A stretch of 64,000 nucleotides of DNA from Streptomyces sp. ISL-1 (GCF_018614585.1 NZ_JAGGOI010000016.1:124001-188000); one strand, 5' to 3'; positions 23,887 to 32,859 are shown, counted from the first letter of the stretch. Translations and numbers: made by a program. The notes: generated by a model not told the origin, from the letters alone.

Positions 23887-25134
23887 TCACCTGTCCAGCA
23901 GTGCCGTGAGCGCTCCCACCGGGTCGGCGTCGGGGGTGCCGCGGGGCCACCAGTCCTCGCGGTCCGGGTCCGATTCATAGCCGTACCAGAGGCCGTCGCG
24001 GCCGAAGCGGAGTTGGAGGGAGCGGGTGGACAGGTGGTTGCGCCAGGGGCGGAAGTGGGGAAAGTCGGCGGCGATCAGAGCCGGGCGTGCGCGGTCGAAC
24101 GGGCCGGCGGGCGGGTCCCAGGGCTCTTCGAGTACCGCGAGGGCCGCGCGACCACCCTGCCGCCAGGCGGCCACCGCGCGGGCCAGGTCGGTGGGGGTGT
24201 GGTCGGTTGCGGCGGCGAGGTCGCGGTAGAGGGCCCGGGTGGACGCGGTCAGGCCCGAGCCGGGGTGGGCGGCGGCAAGCCGGACCGCGTCCTGCCACTG
24301 GGTCAGCTGTGCGGTGGGGTCGTGGCCGGTGGTGAGGAGCGTGTGCGCGCGGGCGGCCGCCTCGGTGGCCAGGAGGTCCAGGGCGAGGGGGTCGGGAGCG
24401 CCGGGCGTGTGGGGGTAGGCCGGCGGGCGGCCCGGGTGGCTGGGCGCGGGGAACGGGGGCGGGAGAGCCGGGAGCGTGCGCGGGGCGAGCGCCTCGTGGG
24501 CCGGGACCGTCGGCAGGGGCACGGCGGCCGCGGCGCCGGTCCGCTCGGCCGCTGACCGGGTCGCGTTGCGATGGGAGAGGTCGGCGAGGATTTCGCGTTC
24601 ACCTCGGCCGCGCATCAGGAACAGAACGAACGGGTCCTCGTCGAGCAGCCTGGCCGTCTGGTAGCAGAGCGCGGCCGCGTGCTTGCAGGGGTAACCGTCG
24701 TCGGGGCAGGAGCAGTCGGGGATCAGATCGCCGGGCGTGGGCAGGAGGTCCGCAACGGCTGCCAGCGCATGCGGTACGTCCTTGTCGAGCAGCGCCGCGA
24801 TGTGGTCGGGGCGGGCCGCCGCCGCGGCCAGGAAGTCGTTCCAGTCGTCGTCGGTGAGCGTATGCAGGCGGATCTCCGTGCGGTACGGGCGCGGCCTGGT
24901 GCCGTGGACGTACGCCATGACCCGGCCCGGTGTGACCGTGATCGCGTCGACATGGCCGCGGCCCGCGTACGCGCGGCCCCTGGTCAGCCGAGCCCGGTCC
25001 AGCGCGGTGTCCTCCAGCGCCTCCACCCAGGCGTTGCCCCACCAGCTGGATGCGAACTCCTCGCCGGCGAGGGGCTCCAGGGCCGGGAACGTCCGCCGGC
25101 GGTCGTCGTAGCGCGAAGGCGTGCGCGGCGTCAT
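23887..25134 (-). CDS. SWIM zinc finger family protein
   Basis: A 415-residue protein. The zinc-binding SWIM motif is CSCPDDGYPCKHAAALCY near residue 139 (CxCxnCxH). The N-terminal part (EEFASSWWGNAWVEALE near 24) and the following beta-rich segment are shared with actinobacterial SWIM proteins paired to SNF2 ATPases. The C-terminal half is Ala/Pro-rich and contains WQDAVRLAAAHPG-like helices. SWIM domains bind nucleic acids or proteins. Its ATG overlaps the SNF2 stop as ATGA, so it is translationally coupled to the helicase and is probably its partner. Confidence 0.92.
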   Translation of the reverse strand: MTPRTPSRYDDRRRTFPALEPLAGEEFASSWWGNAWVEALEDTALDRARLTRGRAYAGRGHVDAITVTPGRVMAYVHGTRPRPYRTEIRLHTLTDDDWNDFLAAAAARPDHIAALLDKDVPHALAAVADLLPTPGDLIPDCSCPDDGYPCKHAAALCYQTARLLDEDPFVLFLMRGRGEREILADLSHRNATRSAAERTGAAAAVPLPTVPAHEALAPRTLPALPPPFPAPSHPGRPPAYPHTPGAPDPLALDLLATEAAARAHTLLTTGHDPTAQLTQWQDAVRLAAAHPGSGLTASTRALYRDLAAATDHTPTDLARAVAAWRQGGRAALAVLEEPWDPPAGPFDRARPALIAADFPHFRPWRNHLSTRSLQLRFGRDGLWYGYESDPDREDWWPRGTPDADPVGALTALLDR

Positions 25135-27995
25135 GACGGCCTCCGCAGCGAGACGAGGTCGGACAGCTCACGGTCGGTCAGCTCGGTCAGGGCGGCCTCG
25201 CCGGAGCCGAGGACCGCGTCGGCCAACGCCCGCTTGGACGCGAGCATGTCGGCGATGCGGTCCTCCACCGTGCCCTCGGCGATCAGCCGGTGGACCTGCA
25301 CGGGCTGTGTCTGGCCGATGCGGTACGCCCGGTCCGTCGCCTGGTCCTCCACCGCCGGATTCCACCAGCGGTCGAAGTGCACGACATGGCCCGCCCGGGT
25401 CAGATTCAGGCCGGTGCCGGCCGCCTTGAGGGAGAGCACGAAGACCGGGACCTCGCCGGACTGGAAGCGGTCCACCATACGCTCGCGCTCCGCCACCGGC
25501 GTTCCCCCGTGGAGGAGTTGGGACCCGATCGCCCGGGACGTGAGGTGCGCCGAGAGCAGGCGCGCCATGGAGACGTACTGGGTGAAGATCAGGACCGAGC
25601 CTTCCTCGGACAGGATCGTCTCGAGGAGTTCGTCGAGGAGTGCGAGCTTGCCGGAGCGGCCGGCCAGCCGCGCGGCGCCGTCCCCCGCACTGTGCTCCTT
25701 CAGGCTGTGCTCTTTCAAATACTGCGCGGGGTGGTTGCAGATCTGCTTGAGGCCGGTCAGCAGCTTCATCACAAGCCCGCGCCGCGCGATGCCCTCAGCG
25801 CCCTCGATCGCCGCCATCGTCTCCCGTACCACCGCCTCGTACAGCGACGCCTGCTCCCGGGTGAGCGCCACGGGATGGTCTGACTCCGTCTTCGGCGGCA
25901 GCTCGGGCACGATGCCCGGGTCGGACTTCTTGCGACGCAGCAGGAAGGGGCGGACCAGCCGGGACAGCCGCTCGACTGCTTCGTCGTCCTCGCCGTTCTC
26001 CACGAGGCGTGCGTGGCGGGCGCGGAATGCCTTCAGCGGGCCGAGCAGTCCCGGGGTCGTCCAGTCCAGCAGCGCCCACAGCTCGGAGAGGTTGTTCTCG
26101 ACGGGTGTGCCGGTCAGCGCGACCCTGGCCGGGGTGGGAATGGTGCGCAGGGCCTTGGCGGTCGCCGAGAAAGGGTTCTTGACGTGCTGCGCCTCGTCGG
26201 CGACGACCATCCCCCAGGTGTGCGCGGCCAGCCGGTCCGCGCTCGTGCGCATCGTGCCGTACGTGGTGAGGACGAAGCCGCCGTCGAGCTCGGGCAGGGT
26301 GCGGTCGGTGCCGTGGAAGCGGCGCACCGGCACGCCGGGGGCGAAGCGGGTGATCTCCCGCTGCCAGTTGCCGAGCAGGGACGCGGGGCAGACGACCAGC
26401 GTCGGGGCCGTGCGGTCGCGGTGGAGGTGGAGGGCGATCAGGGTGACCGTCTTGCCGAGGCCCATGTCGTCGGCGAGGCAGCCGCCGAGGCCGAGCGATG
26501 TCATCAGGTCGAGCCAGGCCAGGCCCCGCAGCTGGTAGTCGCGCAGCGTGGCGGCGAGGGCCGGCGGGGGTGCGACCGGGGTGGAGGCCGCGGTGAGCCG
26601 GTCGCGCAGGCTCGCCAGCGCGCCCGTCGGCACCGCCTCCACCGTCTCGCCGTCCACGTCCGCCGTGCCGGTCAGCGCCACCGCCAGCGCGTCGACCGGC
26701 TGCAGCAGCCCCAACTCCCGCTTGCGCGCTTTGCGTACGAGATCGGGGTCGACTACTACCCACTGGTCCCGCAGCCGCACGATCGGGCGGTGCGACTCGG
26801 CCAGCGCGTCCATCTCGCGCTCCGTCAGTGGATCGCCGTCGAGCGCCAACTGCCAGTTGAACTTGAGCAGTTCGTCGCTGTCGAAGAATGGTGTGCCGTC
26901 GGTCGCCGAGCCCGGCGCGGGCCGTACGACGGCGGCGGCCGAGAGCGTACGGGCCAGCTCCTTCGGCCAGTGCACGGCCACCCCGGCCGCCGCCAGCTGT
27001 GCCGCCCCCGGCCCCAGCAGCTCGTACAGCTCGTCCTCGGTGAGCGACAGCACATCGGGCACGTCCCGCTCAAGGAGGCGGGCGAGCGGTGGCCAGACCC
27101 GGGCCGCGCGGCGCAGCGCCAGCACCGCGTCGATCCGGGCGCGCGGCCCGAAGTGCTTGTCCCCGTCGCCTGCCCACAGCCGGGCCGCGTCGATGACGAG
27201 AGTCGGATCGGCGAGGCTGTGCACCTGCACGAGGGCCGCCCCGGCATTGCGCTCCGACCCGTCCTCCTCCCCGATGTCGAAGAGCTCGAACGCGGAGAGG
27301 TCGAGGCGCAGCGAGACCCGCACTCCCGCGTCCATGCCCGCCGCGGCCTCCGCCGCCCACTCCCGCGCCTCGGGCAGGTGCTGGGCGGTGGCAGCCGCGA
27401 ACGGCGCCCCCGCGGCGTACGCCGCGGCCGGCGTACGCGGCAGGGTGTCGGCGACCGCGTCGAAGAACGACCTCACCAGCGTCTCGGGGTCGGGCAGCCG
27501 GGGCAGCCCCAGTTCGGGGTCGGGGCCGGGGACCGGGACGGCATGCGCCTCGTACGGCATGGCGGCGGCGATGGCCCGCAGCTGGGCGATGTCGTTGGCG
27601 TCCAGGGGGCCCGCGCGCCATGCGTCGTGATCGGCCGCGGTCAGTCCGGGCAGCAGCCTGCCCCGGGCCACCAGATGGACGGCGTGCAGTGCTGCCGCGC
27701 CCCAGCAGGCCGCGGCGGGGTGCGCGGCCGGGTGGTGGCGGGCGCGGGTCAGCAGCGGTACGGCCTCGGCGACCGGCAGCATCAGGGCGGGGACGGTGCG
27801 GCTGCGGACGTCTGCGCTCGCGCCTGTCTCTGTGCCGTCGCGGCCTACGACGGTGAGTTCGCCGGGCGCGCCCCGGAGCCGGTCGCCGTCCGGGTCCCAG
27901 AAGGCGACCCGACCCTCACGCGGCAGCGGCGCGGGAATGAAGACCGCGGCACAGGTGTGCAGCGTCTCCCGCAGGCTCAGCATGTCGGACGTCAC
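25131..27995 (-). CDS. SNF2-family DEAD/DEAH-box helicase
   Basis: A 954-residue SNF2-type DNA translocase. I chose GTG 27995, seven bases after GGAGG, giving the start VTSDMLSLRETLHTCAAVF. Residues 1 to about 450 include the SNF2 helicase-associated domain. The ATPase core has the Q/GxGKT region LADDMGLGKTVTLIALHLH near 510, the DEAH box VVADEAQHVKN near 594, the SAT-like LTGTPVENNLSELWALLDW near 618, and the C-terminal helicase lobe with VFVLSLKAAGTGLNLT, HFDRWWNPAVEDQATDRAYR and IGQT near 840-900. Likely functions in repair or nucleoprotein remodelling with the coupled SWIM protein. Confidence 0.96.
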   Translation of the reverse strand: MTSDMLSLRETLHTCAAVFIPAPLPREGRVAFWDPDGDRLRGAPGELTVVGRDGTETGASADVRSRTVPALMLPVAEAVPLLTRARHHPAAHPAAACWGAAALHAVHLVARGRLLPGLTAADHDAWRAGPLDANDIAQLRAIAAAMPYEAHAVPVPGPDPELGLPRLPDPETLVRSFFDAVADTLPRTPAAAYAAGAPFAAATAQHLPEAREWAAEAAAGMDAGVRVSLRLDLSAFELFDIGEEDGSERNAGAALVQVHSLADPTLVIDAARLWAGDGDKHFGPRARIDAVLALRRAARVWPPLARLLERDVPDVLSLTEDELYELLGPGAAQLAAAGVAVHWPKELARTLSAAAVVRPAPGSATDGTPFFDSDELLKFNWQLALDGDPLTEREMDALAESHRPIVRLRDQWVVVDPDLVRKARKRELGLLQPVDALAVALTGTADVDGETVEAVPTGALASLRDRLTAASTPVAPPPALAATLRDYQLRGLAWLDLMTSLGLGGCLADDMGLGKTVTLIALHLHRDRTAPTLVVCPASLLGNWQREITRFAPGVPVRRFHGTDRTLPELDGGFVLTTYGTMRTSADRLAAHTWGMVVADEAQHVKNPFSATAKALRTIPTPARVALTGTPVENNLSELWALLDWTTPGLLGPLKAFRARHARLVENGEDDEAVERLSRLVRPFLLRRKKSDPGIVPELPPKTESDHPVALTREQASLYEAVVRETMAAIEGAEGIARRGLVMKLLTGLKQICNHPAQYLKEHSLKEHSAGDGAARLAGRSGKLALLDELLETILSEEGSVLIFTQYVSMARLLSAHLTSRAIGSQLLHGGTPVAERERMVDRFQSGEVPVFVLSLKAAGTGLNLTRAGHVVHFDRWWNPAVEDQATDRAYRIGQTQPVQVHRLIAEGTVEDRIADMLASKRALADAVLGSGEAALTELTDRELSDLVSLRRPS

Positions 27996-28095
27996 AGAGT
28001 CACCTCCCACCCACAGGTCGTATACGGCTGTACCGAAGTACTGGTCTACGACCTTACGGGTGGGGTCTGACAACGAGCCCCCGCCGACCGCTCGC

Positions 28096-28200
28096 GCGCT
28101 TCGCGACCTGCGACGACGGTGCGGCGAGGGGCCTTCGGGCCGCGGACGCCGAGCGCTTCGCGACCTGCGACGACAGTGCCGTGACGGGCCTTCAGGCCGC
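28096..28200. repeat. Two-copy 48-bp direct repeat upstream of the SNF2 gene
   Basis: gcgcttcgcgacctgcgacg begins both copies, at 28096-28143 and 28153-28200. They match over 48 bp with about five differences (period 57) and each ends ggccgc. The second overlaps the 3' end of the SPFH gene, suggesting a local duplication of the SPFH downstream region within the gap to the SNF2 start. Confidence 0.75.
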
Positions 28201-29154
28201 AGGCGGCACCGAGGGCGGTGCGAGCGGCGGGACGGCCTGCGGCGGTGGCGGCGCCTGAGCGGGTTCGCGTGCCGGTGCCTGTGAGGGCTGCGCCTGTGAC
28301 GACTCCACTTGCGGCGGCTGCCGGGACTCCACGGCCTGCGGATCCACCGCCTGTGAGCCGCCCTGCGACCCCGCCACCTGCTGTTCCCCTGACTGCGGAG
28401 CCGCCCGTTCCAGGAAGCGCAGCAGTTCGACGGGGAAGGGCAGTACGAGGGTCGAGTTCTTCTCCGCGGCAACCGCTACCACGGTCTGGAGCAGCCGCAG
28501 CTGAAGCGCGGCGGGCTGTTCCGCCATCACCCCGGCGGCCTCCGCCAGTTTCTTGGACGCCTGGAGTTCGGCGTCCGCGTTGATTACCCGGGCCCGCCGC
28601 TCACGGTCGGCCTCCGCCTGCCGCGCCATCGACCGCTTCATCGCCTCCGGCAGCGAGACATCCTTGATCTCCACCCGGTCGATCTGCACACCCCACCCGA
28701 TCGCCGGACTGTCGATCATCAACTCCAGCCCCTGGTTCAGCTTCTCGCGGTTCGACAGCAGATCATCCAGATCACTCTTCCCGATGATCGACCGCAACGA
28801 CGTCTGAGCCATCTGCGAGACCGCGAACCGGTAATCCTCCACCTGCACCACAGCATCAGCGGCGTCGACAACCTTGAAATAGATCACCGCGTCGACCCGC
28901 ACCGTCACGTTGTCCCGGGTGATCCCGTCCTGCGCGGGCACCGGCATCGTCACGATCTGCAGATTGACCTTACGCAGCCGGTCCACAAACGGCACGATCA
29001 TGGTGAAGCCGGGTCCGCGCACGTCATTGCGCAGCCGGCCGAGGCGGAAGACCACGCCTCGCTCGTACTGCTTGACCACCCGGGCCGCCGCCATCACATA
29101 CGCCAGACAGCCGGACGCGGCCACCACGCCGGCCGTCACCAGCTCCTCGACCAT
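28192..29154 (-). CDS. SPFH/band 7 (slipin) membrane protein
   Basis: A 320-residue stomatin-like protein. One N-terminal membrane helix (about residues 5-24) is followed by the SPFH domain: VVKQYERGVVFRLGRL near 27, GPGFTMIVPFVDRL near 47, and DVSLPEAMKRSMARQAEADR near 165. A coiled-coil then leads into a Gln/Pro/Ser/Ala-rich tail of about 70 residues that looks disordered. SPFH proteins oligomerise on the membrane and organise microdomains; a NfeD-type partner protein is not adjacent. The gene is upstream of the SNF2 gene on the same strand but separated by about 196 bp. Confidence 0.94.
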   Translation of the reverse strand: MVEELVTAGVVAASGCLAYVMAAARVVKQYERGVVFRLGRLRNDVRGPGFTMIVPFVDRLRKVNLQIVTMPVPAQDGITRDNVTVRVDAVIYFKVVDAADAVVQVEDYRFAVSQMAQTSLRSIIGKSDLDDLLSNREKLNQGLELMIDSPAIGWGVQIDRVEIKDVSLPEAMKRSMARQAEADRERRARVINADAELQASKKLAEAAGVMAEQPAALQLRLLQTVVAVAAEKNSTLVLPFPVELLRFLERAAPQSGEQQVAGSQGGSQAVDPQAVESRQPPQVESSQAQPSQAPAREPAQAPPPPQAVPPLAPPSVPPAA

Positions 29155-29263
29155 CAGGGCACCCCCTACTGTCCGAGCCGCATGCTAAATAACACGGTAT
29201 GCCCGGTATACCCCGTCGAGCCAGCCCCAAGCGCCACAGGGCCGCTGAGGCGCAACAGAGGAA

Positions 29264-29297
29264 GGCCGCACCCACCGGTCGCGGGTGCGGCCTTTCC
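29264..29297 (-). terminator. Rho-independent-type terminator after the DoxX gene
   Basis: AAGGCCGCACCC (29264-29275) pairs with GGGTGCGGCCTT (29285-29296) across a 9-base loop. It lies between the 3' end of the DoxX gene and the start region of the SPFH gene, both on the minus strand, and is suited to stop DoxX transcription. Confidence 0.8.
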
Positions 29298-29354
29298 CGA
29301 GCGGGTCGAGCGGGTCGAGCAGACGGACCGGGTCGAGCCTGCAATCCGCTGCCG

Positions 29355-29783
29355 CTAGAGGCGTTTGCGTACGAGAGCGACGAGCTCCGCCGTGTGATTG
29401 CGCCGCACCCAGGCGATCCCGCCGAAGACGACGAAGAGGATGACCGGTGTGATCGCGTGCTGGCCGCCGAACACCGTCACCTGAGTGATGAACGCGCCGA
29501 TCATCAGGCCCATGAAGGCGAGAGCCGAGAGCCCGGAGAGGATCGGGATCACCAGCGCGATCGCCCCGGCCAGCTCGAGACCGCCCGTCAGATACATGAA
29601 CCAGTCGCCGAAGCCGATCTTGTCGAATGACTCCGCCGCGGAGGAGTGGCCGATGAGCTTGGGCGCGGCGCTCGCGATGCCCATGAACAGCGCGAGCACG
29701 ATCTGGAGCGTAAGCACGGCGAGGTGCGGGCGGCGACCGAGCGTGGTTTCGGTAGCGGTGGTGGCGGCGGTCGGTGCGGACAT
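29355..29783 (-). CDS. DoxX family membrane protein
   Basis: A 142-residue protein with four membrane helices: LQIVLALFMGIASAAPKL, WFMYLTGGLELAGAIALVI, ALAFMGLMIGAFIT and VILFVVFGGIAWV. The pattern KLxxHxxAxxxFxxIGFGDWFMYLTGGLELAGA is the DoxX/SURF4-like core. DoxX proteins in actinobacteria have been tied to membrane-associated redox and oxidative stress complexes; no superoxide dismutase or rhodanese gene is adjacent here. Stand-alone transcription unit ended by a hairpin at 29264-29297. Confidence 0.9.
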   Translation of the reverse strand: MSAPTAATTATETTLGRRPHLAVLTLQIVLALFMGIASAAPKLIGHSSAAESFDKIGFGDWFMYLTGGLELAGAIALVIPILSGLSALAFMGLMIGAFITQVTVFGGQHAITPVILFVVFGGIAWVRRNHTAELVALVRKRL

Positions 29784-29908
29784 CGTGGTCTCCTCCGGTA
29801 AGCGTTCCGTAGTGCTTTCGCGGGGGTAGACCGGGAGGCTGCCCGGGACTCATCGCTCTTGCGGACCACGACTTCGAAGACCTCGAACTGCCTTGACAGG
29901 CATAGTGC

Positions 29909-30826
29909 TCAGAGCTCGAACCAGCCATGCCCGGAGTACCAGTGGCGGCCCGCCCGCAGATGGTCGCCGATCGCGCGCTCCAGCGTCGTCCGGCGCGGCA
30001 GCGCCTCCAGCGGCAGGTCGGGATCGCCGAATACGAACCCGACTGGTACGCCGTCCTCCGCCTCCTTCTTCTCGTACGCACAACGGAAGCGGTCCTGGAA
30101 GCGCACGATGTTGGAGTCCTCCGGCAGATACTCGGCGAGCTGCCGGTCGAGCAGCCACGAGTGGCAGGTGGCGACCCGGTACGTCTCCTCGGGGAAGTGG
30201 CGCGCGATGAACTCTCCGGCCCGGGCGAGGGACCGGTCGCACGCCGCGGGCGTGATCGGCCCGAGGAAGTCGGGGATGTGCACATCCAGCGCGAAGTCCC
30301 CCGGCCCCAACGGCAGTCCGGCCGCCCGCACGGCCTCGCCCGTCCGCCCGTCGAGCCGGGACCGCTGGAACTGCAGGCGCCCCAACTGGTAGATCTCGCC
30401 CCGGAAGTGCAGCCCCAGCCAGCCCGGTATCGACAGTCCGCCGGTGCCTCGGCGTCTGCGGTGAACGGCCATATGGCGGCCGAGGTCGGCCAGCGTGTGA
30501 CGGGAGACGTCATCCGGCACGGAACGCTCCTTGTGGTACGCCCGTACGTGCGGGAGGGCGGCGACAAGGACGTATACCGGGAAGCAGCGGGCCGGCACGC
30601 CCGATCCGTCGGGCATCCGCGGCAGTTCCCCGCCTCCGCCGATCTTCCCCATGTCCTGGAGAATCTCCTGGACGCCCGTCTCCAGCAGTCGGCGCATCCC
30701 GGGGTCTGCCGTCATCCGGCCCCGCAGCGCGATGAGTTCATTGATGTCTTGGTGCGGCACCGCCAGGTCCAGCAGCGCCCCGGCCAGCTCGTCCGCCTCA
30801 GGCAGTTCCACCCACGCGGTTGTCAC
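29909..30826 (-). CDS. Acyltransferase domain-containing protein (GNAT-like)
   Basis: A 305-residue protein. GTG 30826 has GGGAGG eight bases upstream. The N-terminal 120 residues are helical (VELPEADELAGALLDLAVP, LRGRMTADPGMRRLLETGV), and the C-terminal half is a beta-rich acyltransferase-like domain: LGLHFRGEIYQLGRLQFQRS near 154, FALDVHIPDFLGPITPAACD near 195, and CHSWLLDRQLAEYLPEDSNI near 240. The acceptor is unknown. It follows the ADP-ribosylglycohydrolase gene after 56 bp on the same strand and is probably co-transcribed, a pairing that suggests a common substrate or pathway. Confidence 0.85.
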   Translation of the reverse strand: MTTAWVELPEADELAGALLDLAVPHQDINELIALRGRMTADPGMRRLLETGVQEILQDMGKIGGGGELPRMPDGSGVPARCFPVYVLVAALPHVRAYHKERSVPDDVSRHTLADLGRHMAVHRRRRGTGGLSIPGWLGLHFRGEIYQLGRLQFQRSRLDGRTGEAVRAAGLPLGPGDFALDVHIPDFLGPITPAACDRSLARAGEFIARHFPEETYRVATCHSWLLDRQLAEYLPEDSNIVRFQDRFRCAYEKKEAEDGVPVGFVFGDPDLPLEALPRRTTLERAIGDHLRAGRHWYSGHGWFEL

Positions 30827-30882
30827 CAGCGCCCCCTCCCACCTCACCGTCGCGGATACCCGGGACGTCCGGGATATCCGGC

Positions 30883-32016
30883 TCAGTTGTGCGGATACCG
30901 GTCGTACGGAAACACCGGTTCGCCATACCCCACCGTGGCGTGCTCGGTCTGCAGGCTCAGATCGTCGGCCAGCTCGGCGATCACGCCCCGCCCCTCGGTC
31001 AACACCAGCCAGGATGCAGGCAGTTGCACCTCGCTGTACCGCACGCCGAGCAAATTGCCGCAGATGGCCCCCGTGGAGTCGCTGTCGCCCGAGTGGCTGA
31101 CCGAAAGCGTCAGTGCCTCGGTGACGTCGTCCGTACGGGCCAGGGCGCAGTAGACGGCGATGGCGAGGGCCTCCTCGGCGACCCAGCCCGCGCCGAGCGA
31201 CTCGACCTTCTCGGCGGTCGGCCGACCGCCGCGCGCGGCCAGATCCACTGCGGCCCGGAGCGCCGCCGTGGTCTCCTCGTGCTGCTGATAGCCGCGCAGC
31301 AGCTCCATGGCCCGCAGCACGGCGCCCTCGGCCGAGTCGCCCTCCATCAGGTGGGCGATGATCGCGGCGAACGCGCCGGCCGCGTAATAGCCGGTCGGGT
31401 GGCCATGGGTGATCTGCGCGCAGTGCGCGGCCATCTCGAACGCCCGCCGGGGCTCCGCCCCGACCAGCCCGAAGGGCGCCGACCTCATGACAGTGCCGCA
31501 GCCCTTGGAGCCGGTGTTCACCGGACCCGGCTCCCCCAACACGGCCGTCACGTCCGGGACATACCGCTGAGCGAGCCCGGTCAGACAGGCGTTTCCGGGC
31601 GCCCGCCGCGCGTACAGGAAGGGCTGCTGCCTCAGCCATCCCGTCCTGATGTAGTCGCCCTCGGCGGGCTCGGGCGAGGCCGGGTAGTTCTGCGTGTCCA
31701 GCCAGCGCAGATAGGCGTTGCGCACGCAGGCCGTCTCGCCGCCGCCGATGCCCTTCCCGGCCGCCCCGGCCTGCGCACGGATCAGCCCCTCGGCCGTGAA
31801 CAGCGTCATCTGCGTGTCGTCGGTGACCCGCCCGGTCACGCCGTCGGAGTCCGGTACGAGTGCGGTCACACCCTGCTCGCCGTACATCCCGCGGATCGCG
31901 CCGAGGGAGAGGAACTCGATCGGATTGCCCAGGGCATCCCCGATCGCCCCACCGAGCAGGCATCCGCGGATCCTGGCCCGACGGACGGCTGCGCTCTCCC
32001 ATGACTGCTTGTCCAC
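30883..32016 (-). CDS. ADP-ribosylglycohydrolase family protein
   Basis: A 377-residue member of the ADP-ribosylglycohydrolase (DraG/ARH) family. Metal-binding motifs are GCLLGGAIGDALGNPIEFL near residue 16, VTDDTQMTLF near 56 and SHSGDSDSTGAICGNLLG near 315, with the aspartates that hold two Mg2+ ions. The enzyme removes ADP-ribose or a related ribosyl group from proteins or small molecules. GTG 32016 is preferred, seven bases after GAGGAG; a start at 32094 would add 26 residues dominated by an Ala-Glu repeat (gcttcg repeats). Likely the first gene of an operon with the acyltransferase. Confidence 0.93.
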   Translation of the reverse strand: MDKQSWESAAVRRARIRGCLLGGAIGDALGNPIEFLSLGAIRGMYGEQGVTALVPDSDGVTGRVTDDTQMTLFTAEGLIRAQAGAAGKGIGGGETACVRNAYLRWLDTQNYPASPEPAEGDYIRTGWLRQQPFLYARRAPGNACLTGLAQRYVPDVTAVLGEPGPVNTGSKGCGTVMRSAPFGLVGAEPRRAFEMAAHCAQITHGHPTGYYAAGAFAAIIAHLMEGDSAEGAVLRAMELLRGYQQHEETTAALRAAVDLAARGGRPTAEKVESLGAGWVAEEALAIAVYCALARTDDVTEALTLSVSHSGDSDSTGAICGNLLGVRYSEVQLPASWLVLTEGRGVIAELADDLSLQTEHATVGYGEPVFPYDRYPHN

Positions 32017-32118
32017 TGTGCGGCTCTCCTCGACGTCGACATCGGCTTCGGCTTCGGCTTCGGCTGTGGGAACGGGGAACGGATACGGGTGCATCCTGGA
32101 ACAGGAGATGCGATTGCC

Positions 32119-32400
32119 ATGCGCACTGGGAGTGAACCGACAACTGCGCGCAGTCCCCTGCGGCTGCGGCTCTGGCTGAGTGTATGGGGCCTGATCTGGG
32201 CCGGAACGGGCACGGCGGCCTTCGCCCTCGCGGCGCGCCCCGGCTGGGCGGCGGCATGCGGGGTGCTGCTGCTGATCGTCACCGTTGACCTGGTCATGGT
32301 CCTGCGGCACATCCACCAGGGGCCGCACTATCAGCCCGGCCGCGACGTCCCGCCGTACGAACCGGACCACGGCGGCACCGGTCCGCGCCCCCATCGATAG
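32119..32400 (+). CDS. DUF6343 family small membrane protein
   Basis: A 93-residue protein with two adjacent membrane helices (LWLSVWGLIWAGTGTAAFAL and ACGVLLLIVTVDLVMVLRH) and a conserved polar tail IHQGPHYQPGRDVPPYEP. This matches the actinobacterial DUF6343 family, of unknown function. ATG 32119 has AGGAG about 11 bases upstream. Divergent from the ADP-ribosylglycohydrolase and convergent with the TPR gene. Confidence 0.85.
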   Translation: MRTGSEPTTARSPLRLRLWLSVWGLIWAGTGTAAFALAARPGWAAACGVLLLIVTVDLVMVLRHIHQGPHYQPGRDVPPYEPDHGGTGPRPHR

Positions 32401-32422
32401 AGATCCAGCCGATTGCGAGAGG

Positions 32423-32791
32423 TCAGGCCCCCGCGTCGAAGCGCGCTGCCTTTACATACTCCGGCTTCGGGTCCAGCGCCGCAGCCAGGCGGAAGTGGCG
32501 CATGGCCTGTTCCGGACGGCCGGCCCGCTCGTAGGTGCGAGCCAGTGCGAAGTGGGCGAAGGCGTTGTCCGGCTCGCGCTCCAGGACCAGCTCGAATTCG
32601 AGCTCGGCCGGGCGCAGTTGGGCCGCGGCGAAAAAGGCGCGGGCACGCAGCAGCCGGGCAGCGGTGTTCTCCGGGTGGGCCGCTATCACCGAGTCCAGCA
32701 GTTTCACGGCGCCGCGCGGATCCCTCGCGGCCAGCAACTGCTCGGCCGCTCGGTAGTCGATGACGTGCGTCTCCGGATTGCTCTTGGGCAC
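32423..32791 (-). CDS. Tetratricopeptide repeat protein
   Basis: A 122-residue protein made of about three TPR units (DYRAAEQLLAARDPRGAVKL, AAQLRPAELEFELVLEREP, AFAHFALARTYERAGRPEQA). GTG 32791 lies seven bases after GGAAGGA and gives the start VPKSNPETHVIDYRAAEQ. Such short TPR proteins act as protein-protein adaptors; the partner is unknown. It lies 68 bp downstream of coaE on the same strand and probably belongs to the PAC2-coaE-TPR unit. Confidence 0.88.
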   Translation of the reverse strand: MPKSNPETHVIDYRAAEQLLAARDPRGAVKLLDSVIAAHPENTAARLLRARAFFAAAQLRPAELEFELVLEREPDNAFAHFALARTYERAGRPEQAMRHFRLAAALDPKPEYVKAARFDAGA

Positions 32792-32859
32792 GGTCGCATC
32801 CTTCCCCTTGCTGACCGATTCCAACACCGCGTCCGGCAACGGTATTCCGATCAAGATGC

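Noticed and set aside
25131..28472. Longer SNF2 protein from 28472
   Set aside because: The extra N-terminus is Arg/Ser-rich shadow sequence of the SPFH gene; GTG 27995 has GGAGG and fits the family.
29199..29630. Plus-strand frame starting MPGIPRRASPKRHRAAEAQQ
   Set aside because: It runs through the DoxX terminator and then antisense to DoxX, with no recognised family.
30883..32394. Longer ADP-ribosylglycohydrolase from 32394
   Set aside because: It would overlap the whole DUF6343 gene and lacks a ribosome binding site; GTG 32016 follows GAGGAG.
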